The notes below the pieces were generated by a model that did not search any database, was not told where the DNA came from, and was given only the letters and a program-made list of their open reading frames with translations. Shown here one piece after another: positions 23,209 to 37,300 of a stretch of 64,000 nucleotides of DNA. The stretch's first letter is position 1; the number at the start of each line of letters is the position of its first letter. The translations under genes were made by a program, and so were the position numbers. This DNA comes from Cheilinus undulatus (taxonomy: Eukaryota; Chordata; Actinopteri; Labriformes; Labridae). The DNA lies in the NCBI RefSeq assembly GCF_018320785.1, contig NC_054867.1:24679855-24743854 (forward strand). Reading direction: 5' to 3'.

Positions 23209-25099
23209 TGCATGCATGCTATAAAGACAACATAAACCAAGTACATAAACAAGACATGTTTTGTAAAACTTCATTTATTTTTACAAACCTACATGTTCTG
23301 TTATATGATTGATTATGCTTTTCGAAAAGCAACCAGATGATAAAAATAAAATACAAAACAAGATAAGAAAAGTCAGCTTTAATTTTTCATTTTATAAATG
23401 AAGCCAATCCTGGGTGCTCAGCACCTTTTTTTGGTCACAAATATCACATTTATCAGTACATTTTGTATGGACAGACTCTTGTTAGGGAGAAAAACATGCT
23501 CATTAAGGAATAAATGTTTTGTGAGTGTAAATAGAGAGCAGGTAAAGGTAGAAAAACATAATATGACATGACATACGGCCTTGCAGCTCTTTAACTTTGG
23601 CACAGCTGCTCTTCTGCAACTATACACTCATACAAAGTTTGTGTATCCACACAAAAAATTTCAGTACTCACCACCTGTAAACTCACTACCTTATTACTCT
23701 CATTTGAACTAATAGCTGCTCGTTTTTAACAATAAACCTTATTTATGGCAAAAGAAGAGACACTTGCATGTTCCCTTGTCCTAATGTGGACCCTAAACAG
23801 AGCATTTCTGAAGTAAGACAAACCTTCTTTTATTTATACAATGCATAGTGTGTCCAGCACAGAAAACAACACAATAATCCATTTTAGTGCTTTAATATTG
23901 TGCACATATTGTCCAACAGTTCATCGCCAGCTATGAGCTTTCTTTCATTTTTGTTAAATGTCTGTGCTGCCACCAAGATAAAGAAAAAAGTTGGAGGATG
24001 AGACAAGCAACTAACAGTTATTCAGAGAAATGATTTATTGATTAAGAGTTAAAGACCTTTAGACGAGGGTCTCTTTCTCCTGGGAAATGTTTAAATCCCC
24101 TATACTGAAGGCAGTTAATCCCTTGTTCAAAGTTCATTAAGGGATGCCAAATGGGTCAGGTGAAAGCCCTTCTCTCAGGATACACACTCACACAGATCTC
24201 AGAGGTATAAAGCAAAGTGAGTAAATAGGTATGAATGGTGTCTTTGTAATACGCTGTTTCAATGGCACAGGTCAGTTTTACCAGTAATCTTTACTACAGA
24301 AAAGTTTTTAACCAACAAAATCTGCTGATTTTATTATTAAGGTGACATTTTTAAGCCTATATATTCCAACACAAAAAATGTCCTAAAACAGTATTTGCCA
24401 GATTGTCTGTGGATCCATTAGTTTGCAGCTCATATCTCACAAACACTAGATACAAAACTTCAACCCAATGATGACAATAAGGTCAGTGTGACCACTACAA
24501 GCCATGACTAGAGAATTTAAACACAAATTAAGATATCAGACTGTTTTGTTAAAAAATCATGTTACAGAATAAGTGACAAGGTGATGATAATTATTTCTAA
24601 TATATCAATGGTCAATCTCAATAAATGTCCCAGAAAAACACCCTTCTAGCAGTCACATTCTTGTGACACAATGTCTCAGGAATGCCTGCAGAGAATTTGA
24701 ATACATCTGGATAATTTTACTTTTTTTCACCTTCAAAGAGAAAGACACCATCTGCCATCAATTAGTGTACAATCTTTCACTCTAACCCCTGGTGTACCCG
24801 TTCATTCTGCTGTCGTGCAAAGCTTTTACTGACATCACATGCCCTGCAGAGAAACATGAGGATATTACTGTGTGACATTGCTGTATGGTTGTAGGGGGCC
24901 TCTCCTGTTTAATTGAGCCCTTTTCATGCTAATGTTTTGATCTTTTGGGGTCTGTTCTCTTTGTTCAAAGCTGAGCTAAGAAAGAATTTTCGCACTGATA
25001 GTTCTGATTTTCAATTATTGCTGCTGTCTGTCCTCCCTTTTAATTTTTGATGCGTCGCCTGCAGAAGAAAAGTGGTTTACATACAACTAAAGATAAAAA
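23209..25099 (-). other. probable ccdc3 3' UTR and intergenic sequence
   Basis: This lies downstream of the ccdc3 stop on the minus strand. Minus-strand poly(A) signals (tttatt on the plus strand) occur near 24030 and 23271, so the UTR may extend 1-1.8 kb. No other gene or clear transposon is seen. Confidence 0.4.
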
Positions 25100-25393
25100 C
25101 TAGTTTTTTAGATTCCTGGAGAGAGCTTTTTTAAGTGGCGGCTTCTTCCTGTCCTGAGTCGTGTCTTGATCGTGGTGAGTTTGAGGCGTCTTTGACTCGT
25201 AAAGCTGTTTCAGGCCGATGGTGTTTTGCTCCTTAGTTGCTTCTCGTTGGGCCTGGCGTAGCAGACGCTTCATGGTCTTCACCCTCTCCCTCAGATGATC
25301 ATTTGCTTTCTCCAAGGAGCGCACCTGCTGTGAGAGCGTCCTGACCCTCTCCTCCTCCTCAAACAGAGCCTTCTGCACTGCAGAGCACAACAG
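25100..25393 (-). CDS. ccdc3: ccdc3 exon 3 (terminal coding exon)
   Basis: Follows acceptor ttttcacag and begins [15 protein letters not shown]. It encodes residues 181-277: the heptad-rich coiled coil and a Lys/Arg-rich tail ending in KALSRNLKN and stop. The tail after residue 232 differs from the mammalian one as I remember it, as expected for its least conserved part. Confidence 0.96.
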   Translation of the reverse strand: MLCSAVQKALFEEEERVRTLSQQVRSLEKANDHLRERVKTMKRLLRQAQREATKEQNTIGLKQLYESKTPQTHHDQDTTQDRKKPPLKKALSRNLKN

Positions 25394-28300
25394 CTGTGAA
25401 AAGCGGAGAAAAGTCAGGTTTATAACAGCTTTTGCAAAAGTAATGAACGAAAAATAACAGCTTAAGCACATAGTAGAAACTGTTTAATGCACTTTGAGAA
25501 AACTTGATTGACTGTGACCCATTTAAAGAGACTTAAATGTCAAGAAATTGATCCATTTCTTTCTGGTTACCTTAAATTCCTTGCTTAGTTTTTATTCTCA
25601 TAATGTTTCAGAAAGATTTACATCCTCCAGTGCCTTTGGAATGAAATCAAACATGGAGTTTAGGTGGTGTCAGATTTAAGATTTTCTTCCTGTCAGATGT
25701 GACATAGTCCCTGACAGATCTGCTGTTTTTAATGCTGGATTTCCTACAGATGATCCAAATGAGAAAACTCCTCTACCGTGATCTTTGGTCTGACAAGCAA
25801 GCCATAAGTCTTTCAAGCATATTCCACTGTTTGTGTCTGAGCTGAAGAAGAAGTTTTTTGGCCGTATGTAGCCTCAAAAGACTGAAGAGGGAAGAGAAAG
25901 TGGAAAGAAAGCAATCATAAGGAATTTTTTAGATTACTCTTTTTTCACTGTGGAACAGTTTTTGGAAATGTATCTGAAGACTTGGAGAGTTATAAGTCAC
26001 TGTATTGTTTGATATATGTACCAGCCAATTTATATAAGCCAAAAGCAACACGCTGAAGCTGCAGGTATGGACCAAGATAAATCCTAGGTAAAGAAAGCAG
26101 TTACACAACATGCTTGTGAACCCACGACAGACGATCCAGAGGACCTGGACCTTACCTTAGGTATAGAAATGAGCTCCAGCTGCCTCTGACTGCATGTCTG
26201 TCTGTCTGAGTGTGGATTTCCTTCACAGATCCTAACGCTTCCACATGGGCCAGTGTGAAACACTGATGGATATACCCGGCCATCAGATAACAACCACTGA
26301 GGGTTTCGAGGAAATGTTAAAAATATGTGGCTGGCTGCTGGCCCACAAAACTGTTTAGTGCATTACGCTGTGAAATATTATCGGTGGATTTTTCCCATGT
26401 GCTCTAACTTATGTCCCATAAGGGATTTGAAAGAGGAATTAAACTTTATAATGCATCAAATGAAGTTCAGGAGCAGAACAGTGAAGTTACATAAAGCAGA
26501 GGGTCTGTAATGGCACATCACTGATCTGTGCATTAAGACATGACTTTAACTCAAACACAAGACAACTCTAAGCTAAGTTTATTTCTCTCACAAAAGTCTT
26601 GAGTCGAGACCAAGACAGACATCAAATATAAACCTGCCTCTGACTGGAATACTTATTATTTTAGTTATGAATGTTGCTGCTTTTAAATGTGACATCAGCA
26701 TTTAAACAAATAGGGAAAAAGGTATCCATCCACTATCTGTTCAGTAGGTCATGTGTAATATATTATTTCCCTACTGTCTGTCTTGGCTCTATTATTAGTT
26801 GTATGCTATCAATAACATCTCCAAACAAAAATGGGAGGCAGGTGTCTATATGGTAGTAAGGGGTCTCAGAAATGTTGCACTCTATGCAGATGATGATGTT
26901 TTGTTTGCTTCATCAGACCATGACTTCAAATGACAAGAATTCAGGCAGGGAGTTAGCATCTTCTAGTCTGAGGCCATGGCCCTCTGCTGAGGAAGAGGAA
27001 AGCTATTTTAGCCAAGGATGTTGCTAGCTCCAAGTATCTCTGTTCTATTTAACAAGTAAAATAACAGTGAAATGGAGCATTTGAGTGCACATCTACAGTA
27101 AAGTGTTGAAATTCCAATTTAGATTTCTTCTTTTTACATTTCAATCTTCATCTATAGAAATGAATATCTCTCACCAAAAGTTTTAGGGGACAGAATGAAT
27201 ATATTACACATAACAACAAAGATAGGGCAAGGTTTTGTCTCATTAAAGTGGGATAGAACACTACATAGAGGTTAAATAATTGATTCACCGGTCCTTGACG
27301 TATTACATATGGACCGGGGTTCAAAGGCAGAAAAGATGAGATATGAGATGGAAATATTAAAAAAACATCCCTACTATGAAGCACAGTGGTGGCAGCATCA
27401 TGCTGTGGGGATGCTTCTCGGCAGCTGGCCCTGGAGCCCAAGAGCAAAAATTATTACTTGTCAGTATTTACTAATTAAAATATCTCTAGCATTAAACAAT
27501 ACCAATCTTTTATCAATCCAAATTTCCATTAATTTGAATTTATTTATAGGATTTATTTTTATGTCAACAAAAAGTGAAATTGTAGTCTTGACTGCTTATG
27601 TTTTGAATATGATATCAATCAAATCCTGTGGTGTATAAACCTCTTGACATGGGGGAAATGTATTTACCATACGATGATTTTCAAACAATTTTTGTACATA
27701 CCAATTCAAAAGTACCCATTTTAACACTGCTGTAAAAAAAAATTAAAATAAACATTTAACTACAATTAAAATTGTGTCTTTTTATATGTAATATTAATGT
27801 CCTGGGGAGATCTGTTGAATTCACCAACTGGCTAGTAATGTCTGAATGTGTATAGCCATGCTAGTACCAACACAAAAGTTGGTTTTCCAGAAAAGAAAAA
27901 GCAAAAAATGAGTAAGCTGTAAAGGGTGCTTGATAACACCAATAGCTGGTTAAAAAACTTTTTCCAACTAGCTTTAGAAGCTAAATAAAGCCAGTCTGAT
28001 AGGGCATGCATTAGCCAGGAGGCTAGCACCAAAGGCCTTTGCACACTGATACAGTTTTTTTTCATACCTTAGAAAATAAAATCGATCTCATGTTGTTTTA
28101 ACCATGTTTGCACACTGACGCTGAAACTTAAGTCCATCATCTTTTTTTGTTCAGATTTTATGCAAATTTTTGCATCAGTCCAAATCATTAAGATGTTAAA
28201 TGGTGATTCAAACAGTGCCTGCTACTCCCTCCTCTCTTGCTGACTCACCCCCTCCTCCCTCTATTGTCTTTAAACACCGTAGTTTGCCTGTGTATTATAT

Positions 28301-31300
28301 AGATACCAACCAAGGTGTTATAGTTAACTAAAATTAACTAAATAACTAAAACTAAAATTCAAAAATCATTTTAGTTAACTGAAACTAAATAAAAACTAAG
28401 CTTTAAAAAATAATGAAAACTAACTAAAACTGTATTGTGCGCTTACAAAACTAACTAAAATAAAATAAAATTGAGACAAAATATCCTTAGTTTTAGTCTT
28501 TGACACAACCATACTGACTGGCACTGACACCTAAGTCTGGGGAGTGTAAAACTGCCTGATCTGATTGGTTAAGACTTCACAAAGTGGTAGTTTTATGTCT
28601 GGAGTTATATTCAAACATCATCATTAAGTAAATAAAATGACAAGTGAAGAGTAGCCTTTTTTAATGTGTTTTTAAAAATGTATGACTCTCACTCAGTTCC
28701 GACATCCATCCGTAAAAAACTAAAACTACACTAAAAGAACTAAACTAAAATGAAGCAGTTTTTGCAAAAAGGAAACTAAACTAAACTAACAAACCAGCTG
28801 TCAAAACAAATAAAAACAAAACTGAAATCAAACATAGAAACTTATTTTTGTTGCAGTACAAAAAAATTTGCCACAATCTACGAATGTTCGCAGTAAATAC
28901 AAATAAAATGCAACAGAATCAGTGTGCAAGGTTCTAGTACATGCTGTTTTCACATATTATGAATTTTGAAAAAATGCTTTCGAAAATAATGGACTCAGTG
29001 TGTAAAGACCTTAAGTCTAATAACGCTTTTATGTCATATAATTATCTAAAGAGGACCAATTTAATGGGCCTCTCAGGGAGACCAGTCATTTTTGTGGTTG
29101 GGTCTGACCATGACCCAAAGTTTTCAACCAAAAAAATTTATTTGATTAAAAATGTTGCCGTTTGGACTGCAGTTGGAACAAAATATGACCGAACAAAGAG
29201 ACAGCACCAAAAAACACAGTAGCATCCCACAAATGCCATCAGAGGTCAGGCAAAAAGACATTTTATTTTCTTCATTTTTCTTTGAAAACAAATTTGTGTT
29301 GTTTTCTAGAGATCTGGAGAAGTTAACACACTGTCATGTCATCCTAGTACAAGATAAATATCTTGAGAAAATCTAAATTTACTAATTATTATGGTAAAAC
29401 AAAAAAATAAAATATGGATGTCTCATTAGAGCTTCAAAACATTTTAGACTCTTTGCCATATTTTCTTTTTCCAGGCACAGTCACCCACTGAAAACAGTTC
29501 CACGGCCCTCTTTTGGGGCTTGACCCACCTCTCGAGAACCACTGCATTGGATTCTCCCTTCCCACATCTCCCAAACTCAAGATTCCCTATATTTGACAAA
29601 CCCCAAAACAGATCCATGTGTGACACCAACAGGATTTGATCAGATCTTTTGTTGTCTACAGTTCAGCCCACTGACAAACAAATGAGAGGATATGTTACTA
29701 TTTCCAGAAAGGTGTTACTTGAAGCTAAAAATCTTTGCTTTCGTGTCGGGAACATATCTTAAAGTCCTCAGAGTTAATAGAGTTGAGACTATAAAACTGT
29801 GGGAAAATCTTCCTTGTTGGAATAATGTTTTTATTACTGATATTTGGTGTTAATTTTCAGGATGACTGCATGCTCTTTGCTCTACTTTGGTTAACACTGA
29901 ATTAGAATATGTTATCTGTTCTGATAAGAGTTTGGGTCAGTTGTCAAAACAATGGTTGCGCATGCCAACGAGAACAAAGTCTGTTTTTATTTTCTTAGGA
30001 GGAAATCTAATCACAAAAGTGATGTAAGGAACAACTGATACCTAAATGTCAGTAATTATAATCACAGGCACAGACCCAAACATTTGCTGTTAGTATAAAC
30101 ACAAACCATGTTTTCATTCGTTTTACCCACAGCAGATTTTTGTTTTTATGAGCAGTCAGGAAATGATGAGAAACAGGCAGAAGAAGAGTGACCTAAACCA
30201 GGAGGATTAAGTTTAGGGTTCAGATTCATTAAAGGGTAAAAACAGAGGAAAGAAGCTGGAAACCATTTACTGACACGCGGACACCGAAAACTTGAAGAGT
30301 CAAGAAGAACCAGGTGTTACCATAAACAGATGATTTTAGGTCACATGAGCTTTATTAATTAGACTACAACTGCAAGACATGGCAAAGCTCATGAAGGAGG
30401 CTGATTGTTTAAGTCCAACTAAAACTAGACTTCAAAAATACATTTAAATATTTTAGCTGAAATCATACCCAGCTGAATTTCTTTATAACTAAAATTTGGG
30501 GATTTATTAGCAGATGCATGTGTGGGCCTTTGACTGCTTTGCGTGCAAGGTGTCAGTCAAGATCCCTAAGGAGGGTGGCTGGGCTCAGAGGGTGGGCGAG
30601 GAGCTCAGAGTACAGCCACTGCTCCTTTGCATTGAAAAGAGTCGGTTGAGGTGGTTAGGGCATCTGATCAGGATGTCTCTTGGTCCCCTCTCTTTTGAGG
30701 TCTACCAGGCATGTCTACCTTGGAAATCCCTCTTGTGGAGTGGACCCAGAATTCACTGGAGGGATTATATGTCTCATCTGGTCAACATAATTTAGCTTTT
30801 TTGACAAAAAACCCTCTTTGATGTCAATGAGAACCGATTTCTACAAAGTCATGTCAATTAAATAAAAATATGGAAGAAAAAATAAGTGGTGGCTTTAATA
30901 TTAACCACCTGAAGTCAGTATTTTTAGATGCGCCTTTGGCTAAAATCACAGCACTGAGTCTGTGTGGATAAGTCTCAGTCAGGCTTGCACATCTGGACAC
31001 TGCAATTTTACTCCATTCTTCTTTGCAAAACCACTCAAGCTCTGTCAGGTTGCATTGGGATCAGGCCTGAACAGCCCGTTTCAAGTCCAGCCACAAATTC
31101 TCTACTGGATTGAGGTCTGGGCTTTGACTTGGCCACTCCAGAACATTCACCTTGCTGTCTTTAAACCACCCATGTGTAGCTTTCACTGTGTGCATCAGAT
31201 CATTGTCTAACTGGAAAATAATTCTCCCAAGTAGGTCTCTTGCAGACTGAGTAAGATTATCCTCCAGGATTTTCTTATATTTTGTTGTATTTATTTTACC

Positions 31301-34300
31301 CTCTTTCTTTACAAGCCTCCCAGAGCCGGCGGCTGAGAAGCATCCCCACAGCATGATGCTGCCACCACTGTGCTTCATAGTGGGCACGGTGTTTGTGGTA
31401 ATGTGCAGTGTTTGGTGTCTGCCAAACATAGCATCTTGTCTGGTGGTCAAAAAGCATGGATTTGGTCTCATCAGACCAAAGAACTTTCTTCCGCTTGACC
31501 ATGGAATCTCCTACTTGCCTTTTGGCTAACTCTAGTCAAGTTGTTGTGGTGTCTTGTTGGCCTCTCTCACTAGTCTCCTTCTTTAACGGTCACTCAGTTT
31601 GTGAGTCTGATCTTGGCAGATTTCTTCCATTTCTTGATCATGGATTTAACTGAGTTCTGATTTCCAGCACTTTGAATTTTTTTGTGAGTTCTTTTGTCTT
31701 TATGGTGTAATGGTAGCCAGAAATACCAATTAACCAGTCGCTGGGCCTTCCGGACACAAGTGTCTTTATACTACAATCACTTGAGACACATTTACTGCAC
31801 TCAGGTGATTCCAATTTCACTAATTGTGATACTAGCACCAATTGGCTGAACCTCTGTTGAGGTTCAGCCAAAATATATTTATGCAATCACTTATTTTACA
31901 TTAGGATAAAACATGTAAGGGGGTGAATATTTTTCATAGGCATTGTATCACTGCCTTTCATAGTTTAGTCAGTCAAACTATTGCCAATAAATAAATTCTT
32001 CAATGGTACTTGTTTATTGGGACGACAGTAGTCCATTAAAATGACCTAATTAGGCTGTAGCTGGACTTAACCCTGCATGTAAATGTACTTGTTGATTCTG
32101 GATATCAATTTTGTAGTTTATTATTTATGTTGTAATTCACTTTTGTAATGTATCTACTGTTTACACTTTGGTTATTTTCAACATTTCCATAAACTTCTCT
32201 CAGTATCCTCCAGAGGATTGACATGACAGTGCTGCATTTGATCTATGAAGCAGCAGAAAGTCAGTTCCGCAGAAGTCCATGTAAGACTTCCTCTTTAATC
32301 AGTATTAATCATATCTTGGGGCTGTTTAGTCTACATGCCTCACTATGTCTCCTGTGATGTATTTTAAGAACTTAAATGTCGAGTCTGCGATCACGACTGT
32401 CATAGTTGCTCTGGACATGAGCCTTAATGTCGCATGCTTCTGCAATAAAGCTATTGTTTTTGAGAGTAGGAAAATGCTTTGAAACAAACGGTTTGCAAAG
32501 AAGCTGACAAAACAGTTTTAGAAGCAGATTTTCCTTCAGACAGGGGGTTTGTTGTCTGTCCAAAACCTCAAGAAATCTGTGTTTGGTTTCACAAGCATTA
32601 AGTACATATCTAACTTGCCAGCTCTTTTATAGTATTCCTTCAAGAACAACAGGATGTAACAATTGTGCACCAAAACACTTGGGTTTATGGTGGCTCCCTC
32701 AACTTAAAATGTGTGAGAAAGCAACTTCTAATGTTTTGAGATGGTCAACAATGGTCAATACATACCCGACTGTCCTCTTGAGCCTCATACTCTGGCATGT
32801 AGCTATGGACTTGAGTCCCAGGTGTACAGTTAGAAAACTGGAAAAGGCTTGAAAACATGCGGTGCATCTCTGCTGTGTCGGGGAAGATGGGATCCTGGAA
32901 GTTCACTCCATGAGGGACTATGTTGTAGTTTTCATCCATCCTGTGCAGAAGGAAAGAAAACTGTAGTTTGAAGCTGAATGAAAGCAGATGCACGTGAGCA
33001 CAAGTTGAACAACAATAAATTGTCAGACACTTCATTCTGATGTCTTAAAGCATCCATTCAAATTAATGCAAATGGACAGGTTTCACCATTTTCTTCTATT
33101 TTTTTATTAAAAAGGGGGTATCTTTGCAGAATTGTTGACAAATCCTTTTCTATTTTTATGCAAACTCAAGCATTATGTGGGTGAGTCAGAGTAGCGAATT
33201 ACAAGCCAAAGGGATCTACTGTGCATGTTTCATATCATACGATTTAAAGTGTACGAGGGAGGAAGTCTTGAAGCAGTGTGTTTCCATACATCTGGATTCC
33301 ATCTTGCACCCCTCGAGGGACATCAAAAGTTTGGTTGTCCCTGTCAGAGACTCTGTGGATGTGTGTGAGCTTGGCTGGCTGTGTGTGCATACTGAGACGG
33401 AGCAAAGAAAGCTGATGTTTTGCTTCAAGAAAGGAGTTTAAAGGTCAAGTGAAAGCATAGTGACCGTGAGGTCAGACAGAATTGTTGATTCAGAGGAAAT
33501 GGACTCTATAATAATGGAAACAAAACTAAACAAGATCATCTCCTTTGAGGAGAAGAAAAATCACAAAGTAGTGGGACATAAGCTGAAGCCTTACTGCTAG
33601 CATACAGCCCTCACAGAACCCTTTATCTATTTCATTTAAATGTCCTGAGGGAGATCCTTGTTGAATTTTTGCTCCATGATTGACTGTAGTTTGTCCTGTC
33701 CTGGGAGCTCAAACCCATGATTCATTACAAAGACTATTTTAGTCTAAGAGAGTGTTTTTGAGGACTTTCTAACATCAAATCAACATCCACAGAAGACAGA
33801 GATGAGAACTTTTTTAGTTTCTGCCTGGCTCATGTGCCTGGGACTTTTTCCAGAGCGGCCACAATAGCTGTCCTTTGAAATCTGTTTTAGGTTTAAGATG
33901 AGATTTCTCAAGTTAGCAAGAACAGGACTAGCTACAGAGAAAGATATGAGAAGACACTTTGATGGTTTGCTTGTTTATTACAAAAGTTTACATTTACTTT
34001 TTTGAAAATTTGTGTTTTGCATTTTTGCTAATTTTGATGCAAACATCAACACTATTTCTATATTTGCATAGCCACTAATCTCATCTTCTGAACGGTCTTT
34101 GACGTCCGAATTTGTACGATACGATACGATACAATGCACTACGATACGATGCACTACGATATGATACGATGCGATATACTTTATTGCCCCCTTAGGTAAA
34201 TTTGCCTCGGACTCCAAAGTGCTGTGCACATTATGCTGCCATAAAATTATATCCAAGTAATAAATTAGTGGGTGCCTTGGGCCCGGTGGGTTGGACCAGA

Positions 34301-37300
34301 TCCTAGGGGGCAACCGCCTGCGCCTTAGAGGGGTCAGCTGGGAAGATACCTGTGGAGATGGTTCTGATGCAGGCCTTGTCAATTGCCATCAGGAGACCAG
34401 AGCAGCACAGGACTATGGTTGACACAGCAAAGTGTCAGGCCTAATTGACCTGACTTTAACAAAATAGGCTTGACTTTACGTTAATTAAAACAGAGTCATT
34501 CAAGAGAGCATGGATGGTATCTGGACTAATGCAGAAATTGACTTAAGCTGAAAATGCCCAATAATAAGAGTTTCAAATGCTGATTAACCCCTTGGAATTT
34601 AACAAATGCTCAGATTCACATTTTCCTTCACAGTTATTACAAAAGGCTTGAAGGTAAAAATGCATACTGAATAGGTCTGCACACTTCTGTGAACCACACA
34701 CTGATTTTAGCATCTCCATACTTATACGTCTGTTGTCTGAAGTGAGTGAAATAATCCACTTGATCTCACTGTGACTGTGTTCAAAAGAAAACAGCAAGCG
34801 TGGCCATTTTTGTCTTTTGTAATTTAATACCCATCCGAACTATGTTTGGTTTGCCATAATAGTCCACATCCTTTGTGGGCTAAAGTCTTCTGAAAAGGAA
34901 AGTGTGGGTTGGTATTTTTTAGGGGAGGAGGGTTCCCCTCACCAGTATGTTCCTGGTAAACATTTTAAGATTGCTGCTTTGCTTTACTGGAGTAATCAGT
35001 GTCCTAATTGTCATCAGGTCTGCGTTTTAACAGCACTCTGCTGAAGTTTCCCATGGTGGCTTCCTGGCAGATTCCAGGTATAATGACCAGATGTTTCTCA
35101 ACACCATCTGAGGTTACAATAAAGTCATCCCTGGAGGTGTGCTTGAGTAAAACTAACAGAATCATCTTAAAAGTTCTCATCGGTGATACACGATCACACA
35201 TGTTGGTGTGGTCTGTGTATGTGAAGTGTAACATGGGCTATAAAGAGTACTATTGTAGTTGGCACTGCTGCAGACTCTTGTGTGGACAGGCCAAACATTA
35301 AACATGAGGAATGTTTTTTAATACCCCTCTCTGAATATCTACTTCTTTATCTGTTTGAAGGAAAAAGCACAATATGTGGGATATATCGGTAAGACCTGTC
35401 AGCACAATTTTTTCTTGGAGCAGCAAGCTGGTGTGTTTCAGCATGACTAGAGCTCATCTTATCAACTATTTAACTCTCTGGAGTAAAATTTTTTTTTGTA
35501 GGTTTACCTTCAAGCTGTTGGGAAATGTCTGGCTCTGTAATTACACTGGCTGGAATGCAATTGACGTTTCCTGAGTAACAGTGTTGTTTCTGTCCAACAC
35601 AGACATTTAGGAATCAAGCTGCCACATACGATTTTAAAAACTGAGAGGAAGGTTTTGGCAGGTCATTAAATGCCTTATTAACCTGAAATCAACAGAATTT
35701 CCCATTGAAGGGTACTGACTGAAAGAGAATTGATGAGGATGATGCCAATTCTCTGATTTATGACTACAAATGTGTCTCTACAAGCGACTGAATCCTCCTT
35801 TCATGACAGCTGTCAGCCCACATCTAAAGTCTGCTCATTTCATTGGACAGAGCAGAGTGGAGGTGAGGCCAGATCTATGATTCTGTGTTCAACTGATTTT
35901 CAAAAAAGCATCCCCCGTCTCTCTCCATGTTCCCATAACTCTTGAAGTTACTACTGAACTAAAGCCCACAATGTTAACAAATGTGACAGTGTGATACCCA
36001 AATAGTATTTTCTCAAAGTTAATGTTACATTTAAGCACCCTTTTTCCCGAAATATTTGGGCCTCTAGATCACCAAACTACTGTTGCTATAACTGAACTGG
36101 TGGACCCCCCCCCACTTCTCCAGTTTAAATATTGAGCCCTTTATACTGAGTGCACTGTGCCAGAGGGGCCCCAAGCTATCTGGGACAACTAGAGGAGCCA
36201 ACAATGATGTAATTCAAGTGTCTCATTGTGAGACTTGGAGACAGACTTAAATCTTTGACAGTGCAGTCCTTTACCTCATGGTTTAATCCAAAATTAATTA
36301 AATGAAGTGCTTTTTGGATTTTAAGTGCCCTACATTAAGTTTCCAGTTTGAATGGATGAGGTGGGTCTACATTATTTGCTCAGTATAACAACATGCAAGA
36401 CTGATAGTGGACACATTAACTTAAAGCTGGGGTTGGTGACGAGGTGAAAAAAATCACATCAAGATCAAGCCTGTTTTTCAAAATATTCAACTGGACTATG
36501 GAAAATTCAAAGCCATCTCTACAAAAATTACCAAAGGGCTTGTCCAGGACAAAATGCAATAAGGAGGAATAGTGCATCATTGTTTTCACTGTGTCAAACT
36601 TAAAAAAAAGTCTTAAACCATTAGCTTGCTAGCTTTAGATTGCTTTAATGCTAAATATTCAACAAGTTACCTGGCATGCCAGATGGATTTGTTTTACACA
36701 TCCATCTGGTAAACCACTCATACACAGCGTTTGGGAAAGAGCAGAGCCTTTGAAAAAAACTTGTAGGGGGATAGGATGAACGTTCTGTCTGTCCTATCTT
36801 TGTTCTGATAAAACTTTAGCATCCACGCTAATGTCATCCGCCATAATTGCACCGGCATCTTGTTGCTGCTTACTTCTGTCACGACTCCGCTGCACCTGAA
36901 AGTACTGCCCCTCAACGCTGACTGGTCCTGTCACTTTCTAAGCGGGCCCAAACGGTTCAGATGGGAGCTTTGCGAGATGGATTCACCAGTGAGAAACAAG
37001 GAAACGGGAGTATCCATCTGCTTTGCAAGGTTAAGTTGGAGATCCATTCTCTTGTTGTTATTGCCACTAAGGAAAGATCAGATTTTACTTCATAGCAACT
37101 CAGTACTAAAGTCAACTTTAAATCAAGGCTTTTTACCTGTACTTGAGTAGATTTATGGACCAGTACTTTTACTACAGTAACTTTTCACCACAGTAACTGT
37201 ACTTACTTACTTACTTGAGTACAATAGTCATGTACTTTTTCAAACTCTTCATAATGCAGCCCTGAGACTGGAAATTTTAACTTTTGTTTCAGTGTGTTTC

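Larger units (their letters stand above)
25394..32765 (-). other. ccdc3: ccdc3 intron 2
   Basis: A 7.4-kb intron between exons 2 and 3 (donor gtatgt at 32765). It contains LINE, Tc1 and MITE pieces listed separately. The remainder (25.4-26.8, 27.5-28.3, 29.6-30.5 and 31.95-32.7 kb) shows no recognisable gene. Confidence 0.9.

Noticed and set aside
35004-35234. 76-codon minus-strand frame with fairly protein-like composition
   Set aside because: No domain recognised, overlapped by a plus-strand frame of similar length, and no consensus splice sites at its edges; a protein search would be needed to revive it.
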